A stretch of 64,000 nucleotides of DNA from Amycolatopsis sp. NBC_01488. GTDB taxonomy: Bacteria; Actinomycetota; Actinomycetes; Mycobacteriales; Pseudonocardiaceae. The DNA lies in contig NZ_CP109434.1 in NCBI RefSeq assembly GCF_036227105.1, positions 2,732,001 to 2,796,000 of the forward strand, written 5' to 3'. The notes under the pieces are model-generated. The model was not told where the DNA came from. It saw nothing but the letters and a program-made list of their open reading frames with translations, and did not search any database. The position numbers were made by a program, and so were the translations under genes. Positions 26,323 to 35,104 of the stretch are shown here, piece by piece. Positions within the stretch are counted from its first letter, which is position 1, and each line of letters begins with the position of its first letter.

Positions 26323-27342
26323 TCAGTAGGTGCTCCGACTCTGCCCGGTCCGTCGTCTCAGCGCGAGCAGTTCGTCGACCAGCGGCCCGAATTCGAGCCG
26401 GTTCACCGATAGCACGGTCTCGACGACGTCGGGGCGGAAGGCGTCGACGCCGTGCGCGGCACCGAGCATCGCGCCGCAGATCGCCGCGACGGTGTCGGTG
26501 TCGCCGCCCAGCCCGGCGGCCAGGCGCAACGCCGCCGGCGGGTCGTCGCCCATGGCCTCGGCCAGCGCGAACGCGGCCACGACGGACTCCTGCGACGCGA
26601 CCGACGTCCCGATCACCCGGGCGACCGCGTCGGCGACGGCGTCCGGCTTCATGCCCCGCACCCAGCCGCGGGCCCAGTGGATCCGGGCCGCGATCTCGCC
26701 GCCGGGCGCCCAGTGCCCGCGCTCCCCGCCGACGACGGCCGCGCGCTCGCCGGCGTCGAGCGCTTCGGGCAGGCTCGCGCCGTCGACCCCGGCGGAGACG
26801 GCGGCCGCGACCGCGGCGGCCGACGCGATGCCGAGGCTGGTGTTGTGCGTGACGCGCGCGGTCGCGACGACGGCGTCGACCAGCCGGTGGAGATCTTCGG
26901 CGGGCGTCGCGATGCCGACCGGCGTGACGCGCATGGCGGCACCGTTGGTCGTCCCGGTCCGGCCGGCCTCTTCGGCCGGGACGCCGTCCTGCAGCAGGGA
27001 AAGCGCGCGTTTCGTCGACGGTCCGAGCAGGTCCGCCGAGCCACGGCGAACCATGTCCGCCTCCCAGATGAGCAGGGCGTCGGCGAAGACGTGCGGCTCG
27101 ACGGTGCCGCGGCCGTCGATGAGGAGGCGGGCCAGCAGGACGGCCTGCTCGGTGTCGTCGGTGACCGACCCGGCGGGCATCGAGGGCGCGACCGGCTGCT
27201 CGGCGACGGCGGTGAGCAGGCCGGTGACCGGCCCGTAGGCGGCGGCGATCGCGGCGCGGGACATGGACTGCGTCGGCATGCCGAGCGCGTCGCCGACGGC
27301 GAGCCCGGTGAACGCGCCGACCGCCCGGTCCCGCGCGTTCAC
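26323..27342 (-). CDS. ADP-ribosylglycohydrolase family protein
   Basis: 339 residues. The binuclear-metal motifs of the family are visible: GSVTDDTEQAVLLA near the N-terminus (Thr-Asp-Asp) and GGDTDTVAAICGA near the C-terminus. Enzymes of this fold cleave N-glycosidic bonds of ADP-ribosylated proteins or small molecules; some relatives act on modified nucleosides. GTG start overlaps the GntR stop (GTGA). The combination GntR + ADPRG + transporter recalls the E. coli yegTUVW cluster, so a nucleoside-salvage substrate is favoured over a protein substrate. Confidence 0.9.
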   Translation of the reverse strand: MNARDRAVGAFTGLAVGDALGMPTQSMSRAAIAAAYGPVTGLLTAVAEQPVAPSMPAGSVTDDTEQAVLLARLLIDGRGTVEPHVFADALLIWEADMVRRGSADLLGPSTKRALSLLQDGVPAEEAGRTGTTNGAAMRVTPVGIATPAEDLHRLVDAVVATARVTHNTSLGIASAAAVAAAVSAGVDGASLPEALDAGERAAVVGGERGHWAPGGEIAARIHWARGWVRGMKPDAVADAVARVIGTSVASQESVVAAFALAEAMGDDPPAALRLAAGLGGDTDTVAAICGAMLGAAHGVDAFRPDVVETVLSVNRLEFGPLVDELLALRRRTGQSRSTY

Positions 27343-28037
27343 CGGTGTCCGAAGGTGAGGTGGAACTGGAACCGGTCCGGGTCCAGCAGGCTGACGACCC
27401 GCTCGACGAGCCGGCCTTCGACGTCGACCGAAGTGCGTTCGGCCCGGAGGAAGAGCTCGCCGATGCTGCGGCCGAGGAGCCCGGCGGTGTGGGCGTCGAG
27501 GCGTTCGGTGCTGATCCACTGGTCGCCACCGACGGAGATCCGCCCGGCGGCTTCGAGGGTCTTGGTGAGGGAGCCGTCCCGCAGGCCGGTCTCGGGGAGC
27601 TCGGCGAGCGGACCGGCGGCGGAGACGGTGGCGGTTTCGAGCGAGACGCCGCGGTCGTGCTCCCGCCGCAGCCGCTTGACGGCGACGTAGGTCTTCTCGC
27701 CGAACTCCTCTTCGAGGGCCCGGTCTTCGACGGTCTCGATGCCGAGGAGCTGCGTGGTGACGGGCGCGCCGGCGTCGGCGAGGGCGCGGGCCCAGCCGAG
27801 CCGCTGGTCGAGCTGGACGCCGTCGAAGGTGACGAACGACCCGACGCCGGCCTGGGTGGAGATCAGTTCGAGCTGCTGGAGCTCGGAGAGGGCGCTGCGG
27901 ACGGTGCCGCGGCTGACCTGGTACTGCTCGGCGAGCTGGTTCTCACCCGGGAGACGCTCGCCGTGCGCGAGGCGACCCGAGCGGATCAGGTCGGAGAGGT
28001 CGCCGACGAGCTGCTGCCGCTTGCTGTACATGTACAT
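27339..28037 (-). CDS. GntR/HutC-family transcriptional regulator
   Basis: 232 residues: N-terminal winged helix (LPGENQLAEQYQVSRGTVRSALSELQ) and a C-terminal UTRA-type ligand-binding domain (AVKRLRREHDRGVSLETATV onward). Local repressor of the downstream ADPRG-permease-hydrolase operon by position. Start ATG lies inside the TGTACA repeats, with a second ATG six bases later. A TTGACC -35 and TACAGG -10 about 17 bp apart lie directly upstream, so translation is probably leaderless and autorepression likely. Confidence 0.9.
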   Translation of the reverse strand: MYMYSKRQQLVGDLSDLIRSGRLAHGERLPGENQLAEQYQVSRGTVRSALSELQQLELISTQAGVGSFVTFDGVQLDQRLGWARALADAGAPVTTQLLGIETVEDRALEEEFGEKTYVAVKRLRREHDRGVSLETATVSAAGPLAELPETGLRDGSLTKTLEAAGRISVGGDQWISTERLDAHTAGLLGRSIGELFLRAERTSVDVEGRLVERVVSLLDPDRFQFHLTFGHR

Positions 28038-28046
28038 ACCTGTACA
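28025..28046 (-). promoter_or_regulatory. GntR operator: three TGTACA hexamers over the start codon
   Basis: TGTACA at 28025-28030, 28031-28036 and 28041-28046; the first two form the 12-bp palindrome TGTACATGTACA. They cover the -10 region and the start of the GntR gene. Each hexamer is its own reverse complement, as expected for a dimeric winged-helix repressor. Confidence 0.65.
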
Positions 28047-28115
28047 CGCTGCGTTCGTCCTGGTCAAGCGCGGAAATCGGCGGTGGTCGTGCTCGCCGCC
28101 GGATAAGGTCCGCTG

Positions 28116-28619
28116 GTGAGGATGCGAACCAGGGCTGAGCCGAGCTGTTACTGCTGCGGTAAGAAGCTCGATCCCGGTCACCTGGCGTGGAACTACGTCT
28201 GGCCCGATCTGCTCGCCGTGCTCGCCAAGCGCGAGCGCAAGAAGGCGCTGCGGTTCCATTCGGACGCGTTCCTCGTCGCCGACGGCTTCGGGGCGGCCAT
28301 CCGGGTCATCCTGCCGATCCACCTGGATTCGGGGCACACCGCGACGCTCGGTGTCTGGCTGGGGCTGGACGGCGAGGACGCGAACCGGGTCAACAGCGCC
28401 GCCCGTGACGGTGGTGCCGCGTGGATCGGGTGCACCTTCGACGGGACGCTGCTCAACCACGTCCCGCCGTTCCCGGACACGTACTACTCGCGGATCACCG
28501 CGGTCGCCTCCGAAGAGCGGACGCTGGCCCGGGTGACCGACAGCGCGGACGAGGCGTTCAAGCGGATCCTCACCGGAACCTGGCCGCACGCCGAGTTCCT
28601 CCGCGCGCGGCCCCGCTGA
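28116..28619 (+). CDS. DUF2199-like protein
   Basis: 167 residues, soluble. N-terminal SCYCCGKKLD gives a Cys pair like a zinc knuckle, then HSDAFLVADGFGAAIRVILPI and FDGTLLNHVPPFPDTYYSRI. This order of blocks resembles the DUF2199 family as I remember it; the match is not strong. Function unknown. GTG start with TAAGGT 6 nt upstream (leaderless signature); the ATG two codons on is an alternative. Divergent from the GntR gene, and its end nearly touches the convergent membrane-protein gene. Confidence 0.6.
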   Translation: MRMRTRAEPSCYCCGKKLDPGHLAWNYVWPDLLAVLAKRERKKALRFHSDAFLVADGFGAAIRVILPIHLDSGHTATLGVWLGLDGEDANRVNSAARDGGAAWIGCTFDGTLLNHVPPFPDTYYSRITAVASEERTLARVTDSADEAFKRILTGTWPHAEFLRARPR

Positions 28620-28621
28620 CG

Positions 28622-29281
28622 TCAGGCGGCGACGAGCTGCTGGACGCCGGCTCCGGCCTCGCGGGCCACCAGCTCGCCGGCTTCCTTCGCCACCGCCCCG
28701 GCGACCAGCATGATCACCGCGAACGAGCCCACGAAGAGGACGGTGCTCAGCCAGACCATGGTCGAGACGGGCAGGGTGCAGGCGCCGACGACGCGAGCAG
28801 CGCTTTCGAGCACGAACCCGACACCCCAGATGATGCTGCTGCGCCGCAGGACGGTGGCGAACCTTCGGTTGCCCTGCAGGCGTTCCCAGGCGGCTTCGTG
28901 GTCGGCCTTGCCGTGGGTGAGGAACGGGCGCAGGGCCTTCGTCATGATCGGCTGCGCGGTGAACGCGGAGACCAGGATGACGAGCCCGGTGATCCCGCTC
29001 CCGATCGAGTCCTTGGCGATCATCATGCGCGCGTCGCCGGAGACGAAGGTCAGCAGCATCCCGGCGACGTTGGTCACGAGGACCACGAGCGCGAGGCCGT
29101 TGACGGTGCGGTTCTTGGCGAACTGGTAAAGGGTCCGGGCCAGCGGGAAGACCCCGGAGAGGGCGAGCGCGGTGAAGTCGCTCGCGCCGAGCGAGTGGAG
29201 TCCGTAGTAGACGCCGAGCGGGACCGCGATTTCGATGCCGAGGGTCTTGAGCGGAGCGGCGGGTGCGTTGTCATTCGTCAT
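28622..29281 (-). CDS. VC0807-like integral membrane protein
   Basis: 219 residues with about six hydrophobic helices. Charged loops include RTLYQFAKNRTVNG and ALRPFLTHGKADHEAAWERL. The pattern fits the VC0807/DUF3159-like family of membrane proteins of unknown function. No catalytic motif. ATG start; convergent with the DUF2199-like gene with 2 bp between stops. Confidence 0.65.
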   Translation of the reverse strand: MTNDNAPAAPLKTLGIEIAVPLGVYYGLHSLGASDFTALALSGVFPLARTLYQFAKNRTVNGLALVVLVTNVAGMLLTFVSGDARMMIAKDSIGSGITGLVILVSAFTAQPIMTKALRPFLTHGKADHEAAWERLQGNRRFATVLRRSSIIWGVGFVLESAARVVGACTLPVSTMVWLSTVLFVGSFAVIMLVAGAVAKEAGELVAREAGAGVQQLVAA

Positions 29282-29426
29282 GCGAAAAGCTTGGCGCGGT
29301 ACGGGGTTCCGCGGAGATGCGATCCGCCACGATCAGGGGATGACAGATGTCACGACCTCACGTTCGGCACGGCCGGGTCGTCGTGCGGGTATGGCGACAT
29401 TCCTGCGTTCACGATCGGCCTGCAGC

Positions 29427-30566
29427 TCAGCCGCCCGAGTGCATGTCTTCCGCCTCGGGGACGCAGTCGTCGTCCGGGTCGTCCAGCCAGCCGTGCGGCA
29501 GTGTGACCTTGCCCGGCGAGCCCTGGCGTCCGCGGGGGCCGTCGGCGTTGGCGGGGAACGGGGCGTCGTGGTCGAGGCGGCCGATGAGGTCGTCGAGTTC
29601 GGTCAGGCTGGACACCATCGCGAAGCCGCGCCGCAGTTCCGAACCGACCGGGAAGTTCATGAAGTACCAGGCCATGTGCTTGCGCAGGTCGCGCAGGGCC
29701 TTGGTCTCGCCATCGTGCTGGATGAGCAGCTCGGCGTGCCGGCGCAGGACGCGCGAAACTTCCCCCAGGTTGGGCGGGGTCGGCAGCGGGCGGCCCGCGA
29801 ACGCGGCCTCCAGCTCGCCGAACAGCCACGGCCGGCCCAGGCAGCCGCGGCCGACGACCACGCCGTCGCAACCGGTCTCGGCGACCATGCGCAGGGCGTC
29901 GGCGGCGCTGAAGATGTCGCCGTTGCCGAGCACGGGGATGCTGGTCACGGCCTCCTTCAGCGCCGCGATCTTCGTCCAGTCGGCCTGGCCGGAGTAGCGC
30001 TGCGCGGCGGTGCGCGCGTGCAGGCTGACCGCGGCCGCGCCCTCGGCTTCGGCGATGCGGCCGGCGTCGAGGTAGGTGCGGTGGTCGTCGTCGATGCCGA
30101 TGCGGAACTTGACCGTGAACGGCACGTCCCCGGCGGCCTTCGCGGACTCCCGGACGATCGCCTCGAACAGCTTCCGCTTGAACGGCAGCGCCGCTCCGCC
30201 ACCCTTGCGCGTCACCTTCGCGACCGGGCAGCCGAAGTTGGAGTCGACGTGGTCGGCGAGCCCCTCCCCGACGATGATCCGGACGGCTTCGGCCATGGTC
30301 TTCGGGTCGACGCCGTAAAGCTGCATGGACCGAGGCTTTTCGTTCGCCCCGAAGGTCATCATGTGCATGGTCCCGGGGTGCCGTTCGACGACGGCCCGCG
30401 CGGTGATCATCTCGCACACGTAGATACCGGCGCCGTACTCGGCGCACAGCTGCCGGAAGGCGACGTTGGTGATGCCGGCCATCGGAGCGAGCACCACTGG
30501 CGGATCGACCTGGTAGGGGCCGATCTTCAGGGCGGGCTTGCTCAAGGTGGCGGTCACGTCCTCCAT
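29427..30566 (-). CDS. dusB: tRNA-dihydrouridine synthase DusB
   Basis: FMN enzyme reducing uridine to dihydrouridine in tRNA D-loops. 379 residues: TIM-barrel with VVLAPMAGITNVAFR at the N-terminus, the catalytic Cys in SNFGCPVAKVTRKGGGAAL, HARTAAQRYSG and VLGNGDIFSA, then the helical RNA-binding domain. A Pro/Asp-rich C-terminal extension is not conserved. In the mycobacterial order a Dus gene (Rv0823c) follows the LCP gene, so this is the same locus with inserts between. Confidence 0.94.
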   Translation of the reverse strand: MEDVTATLSKPALKIGPYQVDPPVVLAPMAGITNVAFRQLCAEYGAGIYVCEMITARAVVERHPGTMHMMTFGANEKPRSMQLYGVDPKTMAEAVRIIVGEGLADHVDSNFGCPVAKVTRKGGGAALPFKRKLFEAIVRESAKAAGDVPFTVKFRIGIDDDHRTYLDAGRIAEAEGAAAVSLHARTAAQRYSGQADWTKIAALKEAVTSIPVLGNGDIFSAADALRMVAETGCDGVVVGRGCLGRPWLFGELEAAFAGRPLPTPPNLGEVSRVLRRHAELLIQHDGETKALRDLRKHMAWYFMNFPVGSELRRGFAMVSSLTELDDLIGRLDHDAPFPANADGPRGRQGSPGKVTLPHGWLDDPDDDCVPEAEDMHSGG

Positions 30567-30626
30567 TGTCGCCTGTGGTGTCGATCACGTCGACCAGGGG
30601 CAGCCGAACGACCGTAGGGTTCGGAC

Positions 30627-31589
30627 ATGACCGAGAAGCCCCTGCGCTGGGGAATCATGGGGACCGGCGGCATCGCCCGTGCCTTCGCCGAAGACCTGAA
30701 GCTGACCGGGTCCGGCGTCGTCGCCGCGGTCGGGTCGCGGACGGCCGAAAGCGCCGCTGCCTTCGCCGAGCCGCGAGGCGTCCCTACCCGGCACGGCAGT
30801 TACGAAGCCCTCGCGAACGATCCGGACGTCGACGTCGTCTACGTCGCCACGCCGCATCCCCTGCACCACGGCAACGCGCGGCTCGCGCTCGAGGCAGGCA
30901 AGCCCGTGCTGGTCGAGAAGCCGTTCACGATGAACGCCGCCGAAGCCCGCGACCTCGTCGCGCTGGCGAGGGACCGAAACCTCTTCCTCATGGAAGCGAT
31001 GTGGACGCGCTTCCTGCCGCACATCCGGCACGTCCGCGAGCTGCTGCCGAGCCTCGGCGACGTCGTCACCGTCGCCGCCGACCACGGCCAGTGGTTCGCC
31101 GAAGACCCCGCCTTCCGGCTGTTCGCACCCGGACTCGGCGGGGGCGCCCTGCTCGACCTGGGGATCTACCCGGTTTCGTTCGCGTCGATGGTCCTCGGCA
31201 CGCCCGAGCGCGTCGTCGCGATGGCGACTCCCTCGTTCACCGGCGTCGACGCGCAGACGTCGATGCTGTTCGGCTACGCGAGCGGCGCGCAGGCCGTGCT
31301 GACCTGCACGTTGAGCGCGGTTTCGCCGACCACCGCGTCGATCGTCGGCACGGACGCGCGGATCGAGATCGACGGGCCGTTCTACGCACCCGCGTCCTTC
31401 ACGCTCATCCCGCGCGACGGCGAGCGGAGCCGCTTCGAGTACGTCGACGAGGGCCGTGGCCTGCGGCATCAAGCCGACGAGGTGGCGCGGTTGCTGGCCG
31501 CCGGCGAGACCGAGAGCCCGCTCATGCCGCTCGACGAGACCGTCTCGATCATGACGACCATGGACCAGGTACTCAGCGCGGTTGAGTAG
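30627..31589 (+). CDS. Gfo/Idh/MocA-family oxidoreductase
   Basis: 320 residues. N-terminal Rossmann fold with GIMGTGGIARAFAED, and the conserved VLVEKPFTMNAAEA segment bearing the family's EKP lysine. The C-terminal beta-sheet domain has the GGGALLDLGIYPVSF block with the Asp/His-type active-site environment. NAD(P)-dependent oxidation or reduction of a sugar, inositol or trans-dihydrodiol; substrate not inferable. ATG with TAGGGT 6 nt upstream (leaderless signature). Divergent from dusB. Confidence 0.9.
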   Translation: MTEKPLRWGIMGTGGIARAFAEDLKLTGSGVVAAVGSRTAESAAAFAEPRGVPTRHGSYEALANDPDVDVVYVATPHPLHHGNARLALEAGKPVLVEKPFTMNAAEARDLVALARDRNLFLMEAMWTRFLPHIRHVRELLPSLGDVVTVAADHGQWFAEDPAFRLFAPGLGGGALLDLGIYPVSFASMVLGTPERVVAMATPSFTGVDAQTSMLFGYASGAQAVLTCTLSAVSPTTASIVGTDARIEIDGPFYAPASFTLIPRDGERSRFEYVDEGRGLRHQADEVARLLAAGETESPLMPLDETVSIMTTMDQVLSAVE

Positions 31590-31634
31590 TGCTACGGATC
31601 CGCCGGTGGCCCCTGGTGGGTGACCCTGTCCGGT

Positions 31635-33419
31635 ATGACCACCGAAGCGGACGTGCTCCTCCGGCTCGCCGGCGAGATCGACGACCTGGGGCGTCGTCTC
31701 GCCGTGGTGGGCGCCGAACTGCGGGCCACGCGGGCCCAGGCTGAGCAGGCCGAGCCGCGCCAGGAGGCCAAACAGCCACCACCCCAGCCCTGGCCCCAGC
31801 CGCAGCACATGCCGCCGCCGTGGCCGCAGAACCCCTGGCAGCCGCCCCAGCAGCGCCATGTCCCGCCGCCGTCGCCCTACCTGCCGCCTCCGCCGCGTCC
31901 GACGCTGGGCGAAAAGCTCGGCAGGGAGGGCGCGGGCAGCCGCGTGCTGGCTTGGGTCGGCGGGGCCGTGACGCTGCTGGGGGTCGTCCTGCTGCTGGTG
32001 CTGGCCGTCCAGCGGGGCTGGCTCGGGCCGCTGCCGCGCGTGCTGGTCGGCGCCGCCTTCGGGCTCGCGCTGACCGGCGCCGGCGGCCGGCTGCACCGCA
32101 AGCCCGCCGGCCGCACCGGGGCGTTCGCCCTCGCGTGGACCGGCATCGCGACGCTCTACCTGGACGCTGTCGCCGCGACGTCGCTGTACGACTTCCTGCC
32201 GGTGCTCGCCGGGCTCGCCGTGAGCCTCGCCGTCGCCGTCGGCGGCCTGCTCGTGGCCTTGCGCTGGGGGTCGCCGCTGCTCGCGTCGGTCGTCGTCGTC
32301 GGCTGTGCGATCTGCGCGCCGATGATCACCCGCGGATGCACGCCGGAACTCGTCACGTTCCTGCTGATGGTCCAGCTCGCGACGACGCCGGTGCAACTGC
32401 GCCGCGACTGGTCGTCGCTGACGCCGGCCGCCGGGGTGCCGCCGCTGCTCGCCTCGGTCGTCAGCACCGCGGCCGGGCACGGCGGCTGGGCGAACCCGGC
32501 TGCGGCGCTCGGTGCGGGAGCCATCGGCGGCACGCTCGCGCTGATCGTGCTTCGCCGCCGCGAAAACGACCCCGCCGCGCTCGCCGTGCTGGCGGCGGCG
32601 ATCGTCCCGACGCTCGTCGCGGCGCTGCCGCTGCCCAAGCTCCAGGCCGTGCTCGTCGTGGCCGGTGCCGGGGTCGTCCTGCTGGCGGTCTGGGCGGCCC
32701 GCCGCTGGTGGCCGGGGCTCGCCGGGCACCTGGCCGGGCTCGCCGGGCTGCTGGCGATCCTGCAGGCGACGGTCACCCAGTTCGACGGCCCGGCCCGGGC
32801 CGCGGTGCTGCTCGGCGAGGCGCTGCTGCTCGTCGTGGCCGCACTGGGCGGTCGCAACCGGTTCGCGTTGGGCACCGCGCTCGGCTTCGCGGCGATCGGC
32901 GGCCTGGTCGGTGTCTTCTTCGCCGTCACGCCGGCTTTTCTGATGGTGTACCGGAACCGGCCGGCCGGCGACGTCGCCGGCGCGCTCGCGGTCGCCTTGC
33001 TGCTCCTCGCGGCGTCGGTCGTGCTGCCGTGGGCGGCGCAGCGGCTGGAGGTCTTCCGCGGGCCGGTCGACGACCTGCCGATCTGGCTCGTCGCCGGGGT
33101 TGCCGCGCTGTACGGCGCCGCCGGGGTCGTGCTGTGCGGGTCGCTCCTGGCCTTGCCCGACCGCGCCGGGTTCCTCCTGGGCCACGCGCTGATCACGGTG
33201 TCCTGGACGATCGCGGCGCTCGTGCTGCTCCTGCGCGGCATCGACGTCGTCGGCCTGCGCGTGAGCGGGCTCGTCCTGGTCGGCGCGGCGGTCCTCAAGC
33301 TGGTGCTGTTCGACCTGGCGGCTTTGGACGGCCTGGCGCGGGTTGGCGCGTTCCTCGGCGCGGGCCTGGTGCTGCTCGCGGCCGGCACGCGGTACGCCAG
33401 GCGCGTCGCTTCGCGCTGA
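31635..33419 (+). CDS. DUF2339 polytopic membrane protein
   Basis: 594 residues. A helical N-terminus (coiled-coil-like EIDDLGRRLAVVGAELRATRAQ) and a Pro/Gln-rich linker (about 40-90) are followed by roughly eighteen hydrophobic helices to the end. This is the architecture of DUF2339 proteins, function unknown. Very Ala/Leu/Val-rich. ATG at the MTTEADVLL start is chosen; an in-frame ATG-like codon upstream adds only five residues. Follows the oxidoreductase by 45 bp. Confidence 0.85.
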   Translation: MTTEADVLLRLAGEIDDLGRRLAVVGAELRATRAQAEQAEPRQEAKQPPPQPWPQPQHMPPPWPQNPWQPPQQRHVPPPSPYLPPPPRPTLGEKLGREGAGSRVLAWVGGAVTLLGVVLLLVLAVQRGWLGPLPRVLVGAAFGLALTGAGGRLHRKPAGRTGAFALAWTGIATLYLDAVAATSLYDFLPVLAGLAVSLAVAVGGLLVALRWGSPLLASVVVVGCAICAPMITRGCTPELVTFLLMVQLATTPVQLRRDWSSLTPAAGVPPLLASVVSTAAGHGGWANPAAALGAGAIGGTLALIVLRRRENDPAALAVLAAAIVPTLVAALPLPKLQAVLVVAGAGVVLLAVWAARRWWPGLAGHLAGLAGLLAILQATVTQFDGPARAAVLLGEALLLVVAALGGRNRFALGTALGFAAIGGLVGVFFAVTPAFLMVYRNRPAGDVAGALAVALLLLAASVVLPWAAQRLEVFRGPVDDLPIWLVAGVAALYGAAGVVLCGSLLALPDRAGFLLGHALITVSWTIAALVLLLRGIDVVGLRVSGLVLVGAAVLKLVLFDLAALDGLARVGAFLGAGLVLLAAGTRYARRVASR

Positions 33420-33446
33420 CGCGGGAGAAGATCGGCCGGCTGACCG

Positions 33447-34064
33447 TCAGTCCACAGTGGACAACTCAAGGCGCATGACCACGCGTCGAGGCGTCGGATG
33501 GCTTACTTCCGCAAAGCCCGCGTCGGCGAACACCTGGCGGGCGCCGACGTGCAGCTCGCCCCACGTGATCTCCTTGCCCGGCTGGGTGATCATCGGGTAC
33601 GCCTCGAGCGCGCGGGCACCGCGTTCGCGGGCGAAGCCGATCGTGGCGCGGGCCAGCGGGTAGGTGAGGCCGCGGCCGCGGTAACCCTTGCGGACGGCGA
33701 AGCACGTCACCGCCCAGACGCCGTCGTCGTCCTTGTCCTCGGCGCGCCCGGTCCACGGGACGCGCGTGCCGCGCAGCTTGGGGTAGGCGGTCCGCGGCTC
33801 GACGGCCACCCAGCCGGCGGGCTCGCCGTCGACGTAGGCGACGAGCCCGCTGGTGGGCGCGCCCGGCCGGCCGCACGCCGTCTGGGTCCGCAGCATGGCG
33901 GTGCGCTCCTCCTGCGTGGAGTCGCGCCAGATCCAGCCGGCGACCTTGAACCGCTGGCACTGGCAGCGGCCGGGGTAGTCGGCGGTCCCGAAGATCGCGA
34001 CAAGGTCGTCCCGCGACGCCTCGTTGGCGGGCACGACGGTCACGGCGGAAACCGGCTCGGTCAT
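33447..34064 (-). CDS. GNAT-family N-acetyltransferase
   Basis: 205 residues. The acetyl-CoA loop is TCFAVRKGYRGRGLTYPLARATIGFA, and a C-terminal beta-bulge strand follows. An N-terminal CQCQRFKVAGW cluster has two Cys and may bind metal or be structural. Cytosolic. Substrate unknown. ATG start; a TAGGCT hexamer lies 8 nt upstream. Confidence 0.85.
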   Translation of the reverse strand: MTEPVSAVTVVPANEASRDDLVAIFGTADYPGRCQCQRFKVAGWIWRDSTQEERTAMLRTQTACGRPGAPTSGLVAYVDGEPAGWVAVEPRTAYPKLRGTRVPWTGRAEDKDDDGVWAVTCFAVRKGYRGRGLTYPLARATIGFARERGARALEAYPMITQPGKEITWGELHVGARQVFADAGFAEVSHPTPRRVVMRLELSTVD

Positions 34065-34167
34065 GGTCCTGCAGCCTAGATCGACAGCGGCGGCCGAGCA
34101 CCCACCCGAGGCCGGGCGGTGCTGGATCAGCGGGTGGAACCCGGATCGGCCACGTATCTTCTTTCTT

Positions 34168-34656
34168 GTGGCGGAACACACCGGCGAATCCCGGAACGAG
34201 CAGCTGACTCGCAACGTCGGGGAGTTGCTGCAGGAGCTGCGGGTCGCGCAGGCCGGCGTGCAGATCCTCTTCGGCTTCCTGCTGTCGGTCGTGTTCACCG
34301 ACCGGTTCCACGACGCGAGCGGGTTCGAAAAGTCCCTGCACCTGTCCGCGGTCGTGCTCGCGGTCGCTGCGACGGCGTCGCTGACCGCGCCCGCCGCGTG
34401 GCACCGGCTGCTGTTCCGCACCGGCAGCCGGGAGCGGATCCTGGCCATCGGCAACCGGCTCGTGCTGGTCGGGCTGGTCTGCCTGGCCCTGGCGATCACC
34501 TCGACCGTGGCGCTGATCGCCAAGGTGGTCTACGGCGGGATCGCCATGACCGTCATGGGCGTGCTGTCGCTGCTGCTCTTCGGGCTGCTGTGGTTCGCCA
34601 TGCCGTTCCGGCTGAACCCGAAACCCGCCACTCAGCCGACCGGGCCACCCAAGTAG
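34168..34656 (+). CDS. DUF6328 membrane protein
   Basis: 162 residues: hydrophilic N-terminus with EQLTRNVGELLQELRVAQAGVQILFGFLL, then four hydrophobic helices. The ELLxELRVAQxGVQILFGFLL start is the mark of DUF6328 family membrane proteins of unknown role. GTG start with TATCTT 7 nt upstream, so probably leaderless. Its end overlaps the convergent VOC gene by 25 bp. Confidence 0.8.
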   Translation: MAEHTGESRNEQLTRNVGELLQELRVAQAGVQILFGFLLSVVFTDRFHDASGFEKSLHLSAVVLAVAATASLTAPAAWHRLLFRTGSRERILAIGNRLVLVGLVCLALAITSTVALIAKVVYGGIAMTVMGVLSLLLFGLLWFAMPFRLNPKPATQPTGPPK

Positions 34657-35024
34657 AGCGTGTCCTCCTGGACGAAGCAGAGCGGGTTGCCGAAGGGGTC
34701 GTCCGCGTAGAACGACCGTTCGCCCCAGAACTGGGTCTCGATCGCGTCGTCGATCCAGCGCGGCTCGGCGGCACGCACCAGCCGGAACGTTTCGTCGACG
34801 TCCTCGACCGCGAGGTAGACGATCCGCGGGTCGCGCTGCGGGCGCGGTTCGCGGTGCTCCAGCGGCGCCTCGACGCAGGCGAGCACCACGTCGCCGCAGG
34901 TGAAGTAGTGCCGGTTGACCGCGATCCGCTCGCCGGGGTGCCCGAGCACCCGCGCGTAGAAGGCGACCGCGACCTCGATGTCGTCGACGGGCTGGATCAG
35001 CCGGAAGACCCGCGGTCCGCTCAT
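34632..35024 (-). CDS. VOC (glyoxalase/bleomycin-resistance fold) protein
   Basis: 130 residues forming one VOC domain: IQPVDDIEVAVAFYARVLG at the start and SFYADDPFGNPLCFVQE at the end, the usual metal-ligand Glu/His positions of the fold. Reaction unknown; small stand-alone VOC proteins serve as dioxygenases, epimerases or antibiotic-sequestering proteins. ATG chosen; TACTGT lies 7 nt upstream. Confidence 0.8.
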   Translation of the reverse strand: MSGPRVFRLIQPVDDIEVAVAFYARVLGHPGERIAVNRHYFTCGDVVLACVEAPLEHREPRPQRDPRIVYLAVEDVDETFRLVRAAEPRWIDDAIETQFWGERSFYADDPFGNPLCFVQEDTLYLGGPVG

Positions 35025-35104
35025 GGCGCGAACAGTACCGCTGTTCATCCCGAGTTCGGCGGCAGTTGCCGGGGCGGTCGGCCGGCGCCCGTAGCTTCCG
35101 GCGC

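Noticed and set aside
24346..27342. The ADP-ribosylglycohydrolase as part of a toxin-antitoxin or phage-defence macrodomain system
   Set aside because: No ADP-ribosyltransferase toxin nearby; coupling to a permease, a hydrolase and a GntR repressor points to metabolism.
30585..33185. Long minus-strand open frame antisense to the oxidoreductase and DUF2339 genes
   Set aside because: Composition is the typical mirror of Ala/Leu/Val-rich coding sequence; no motif, no ribosome site, sense genes are clear.
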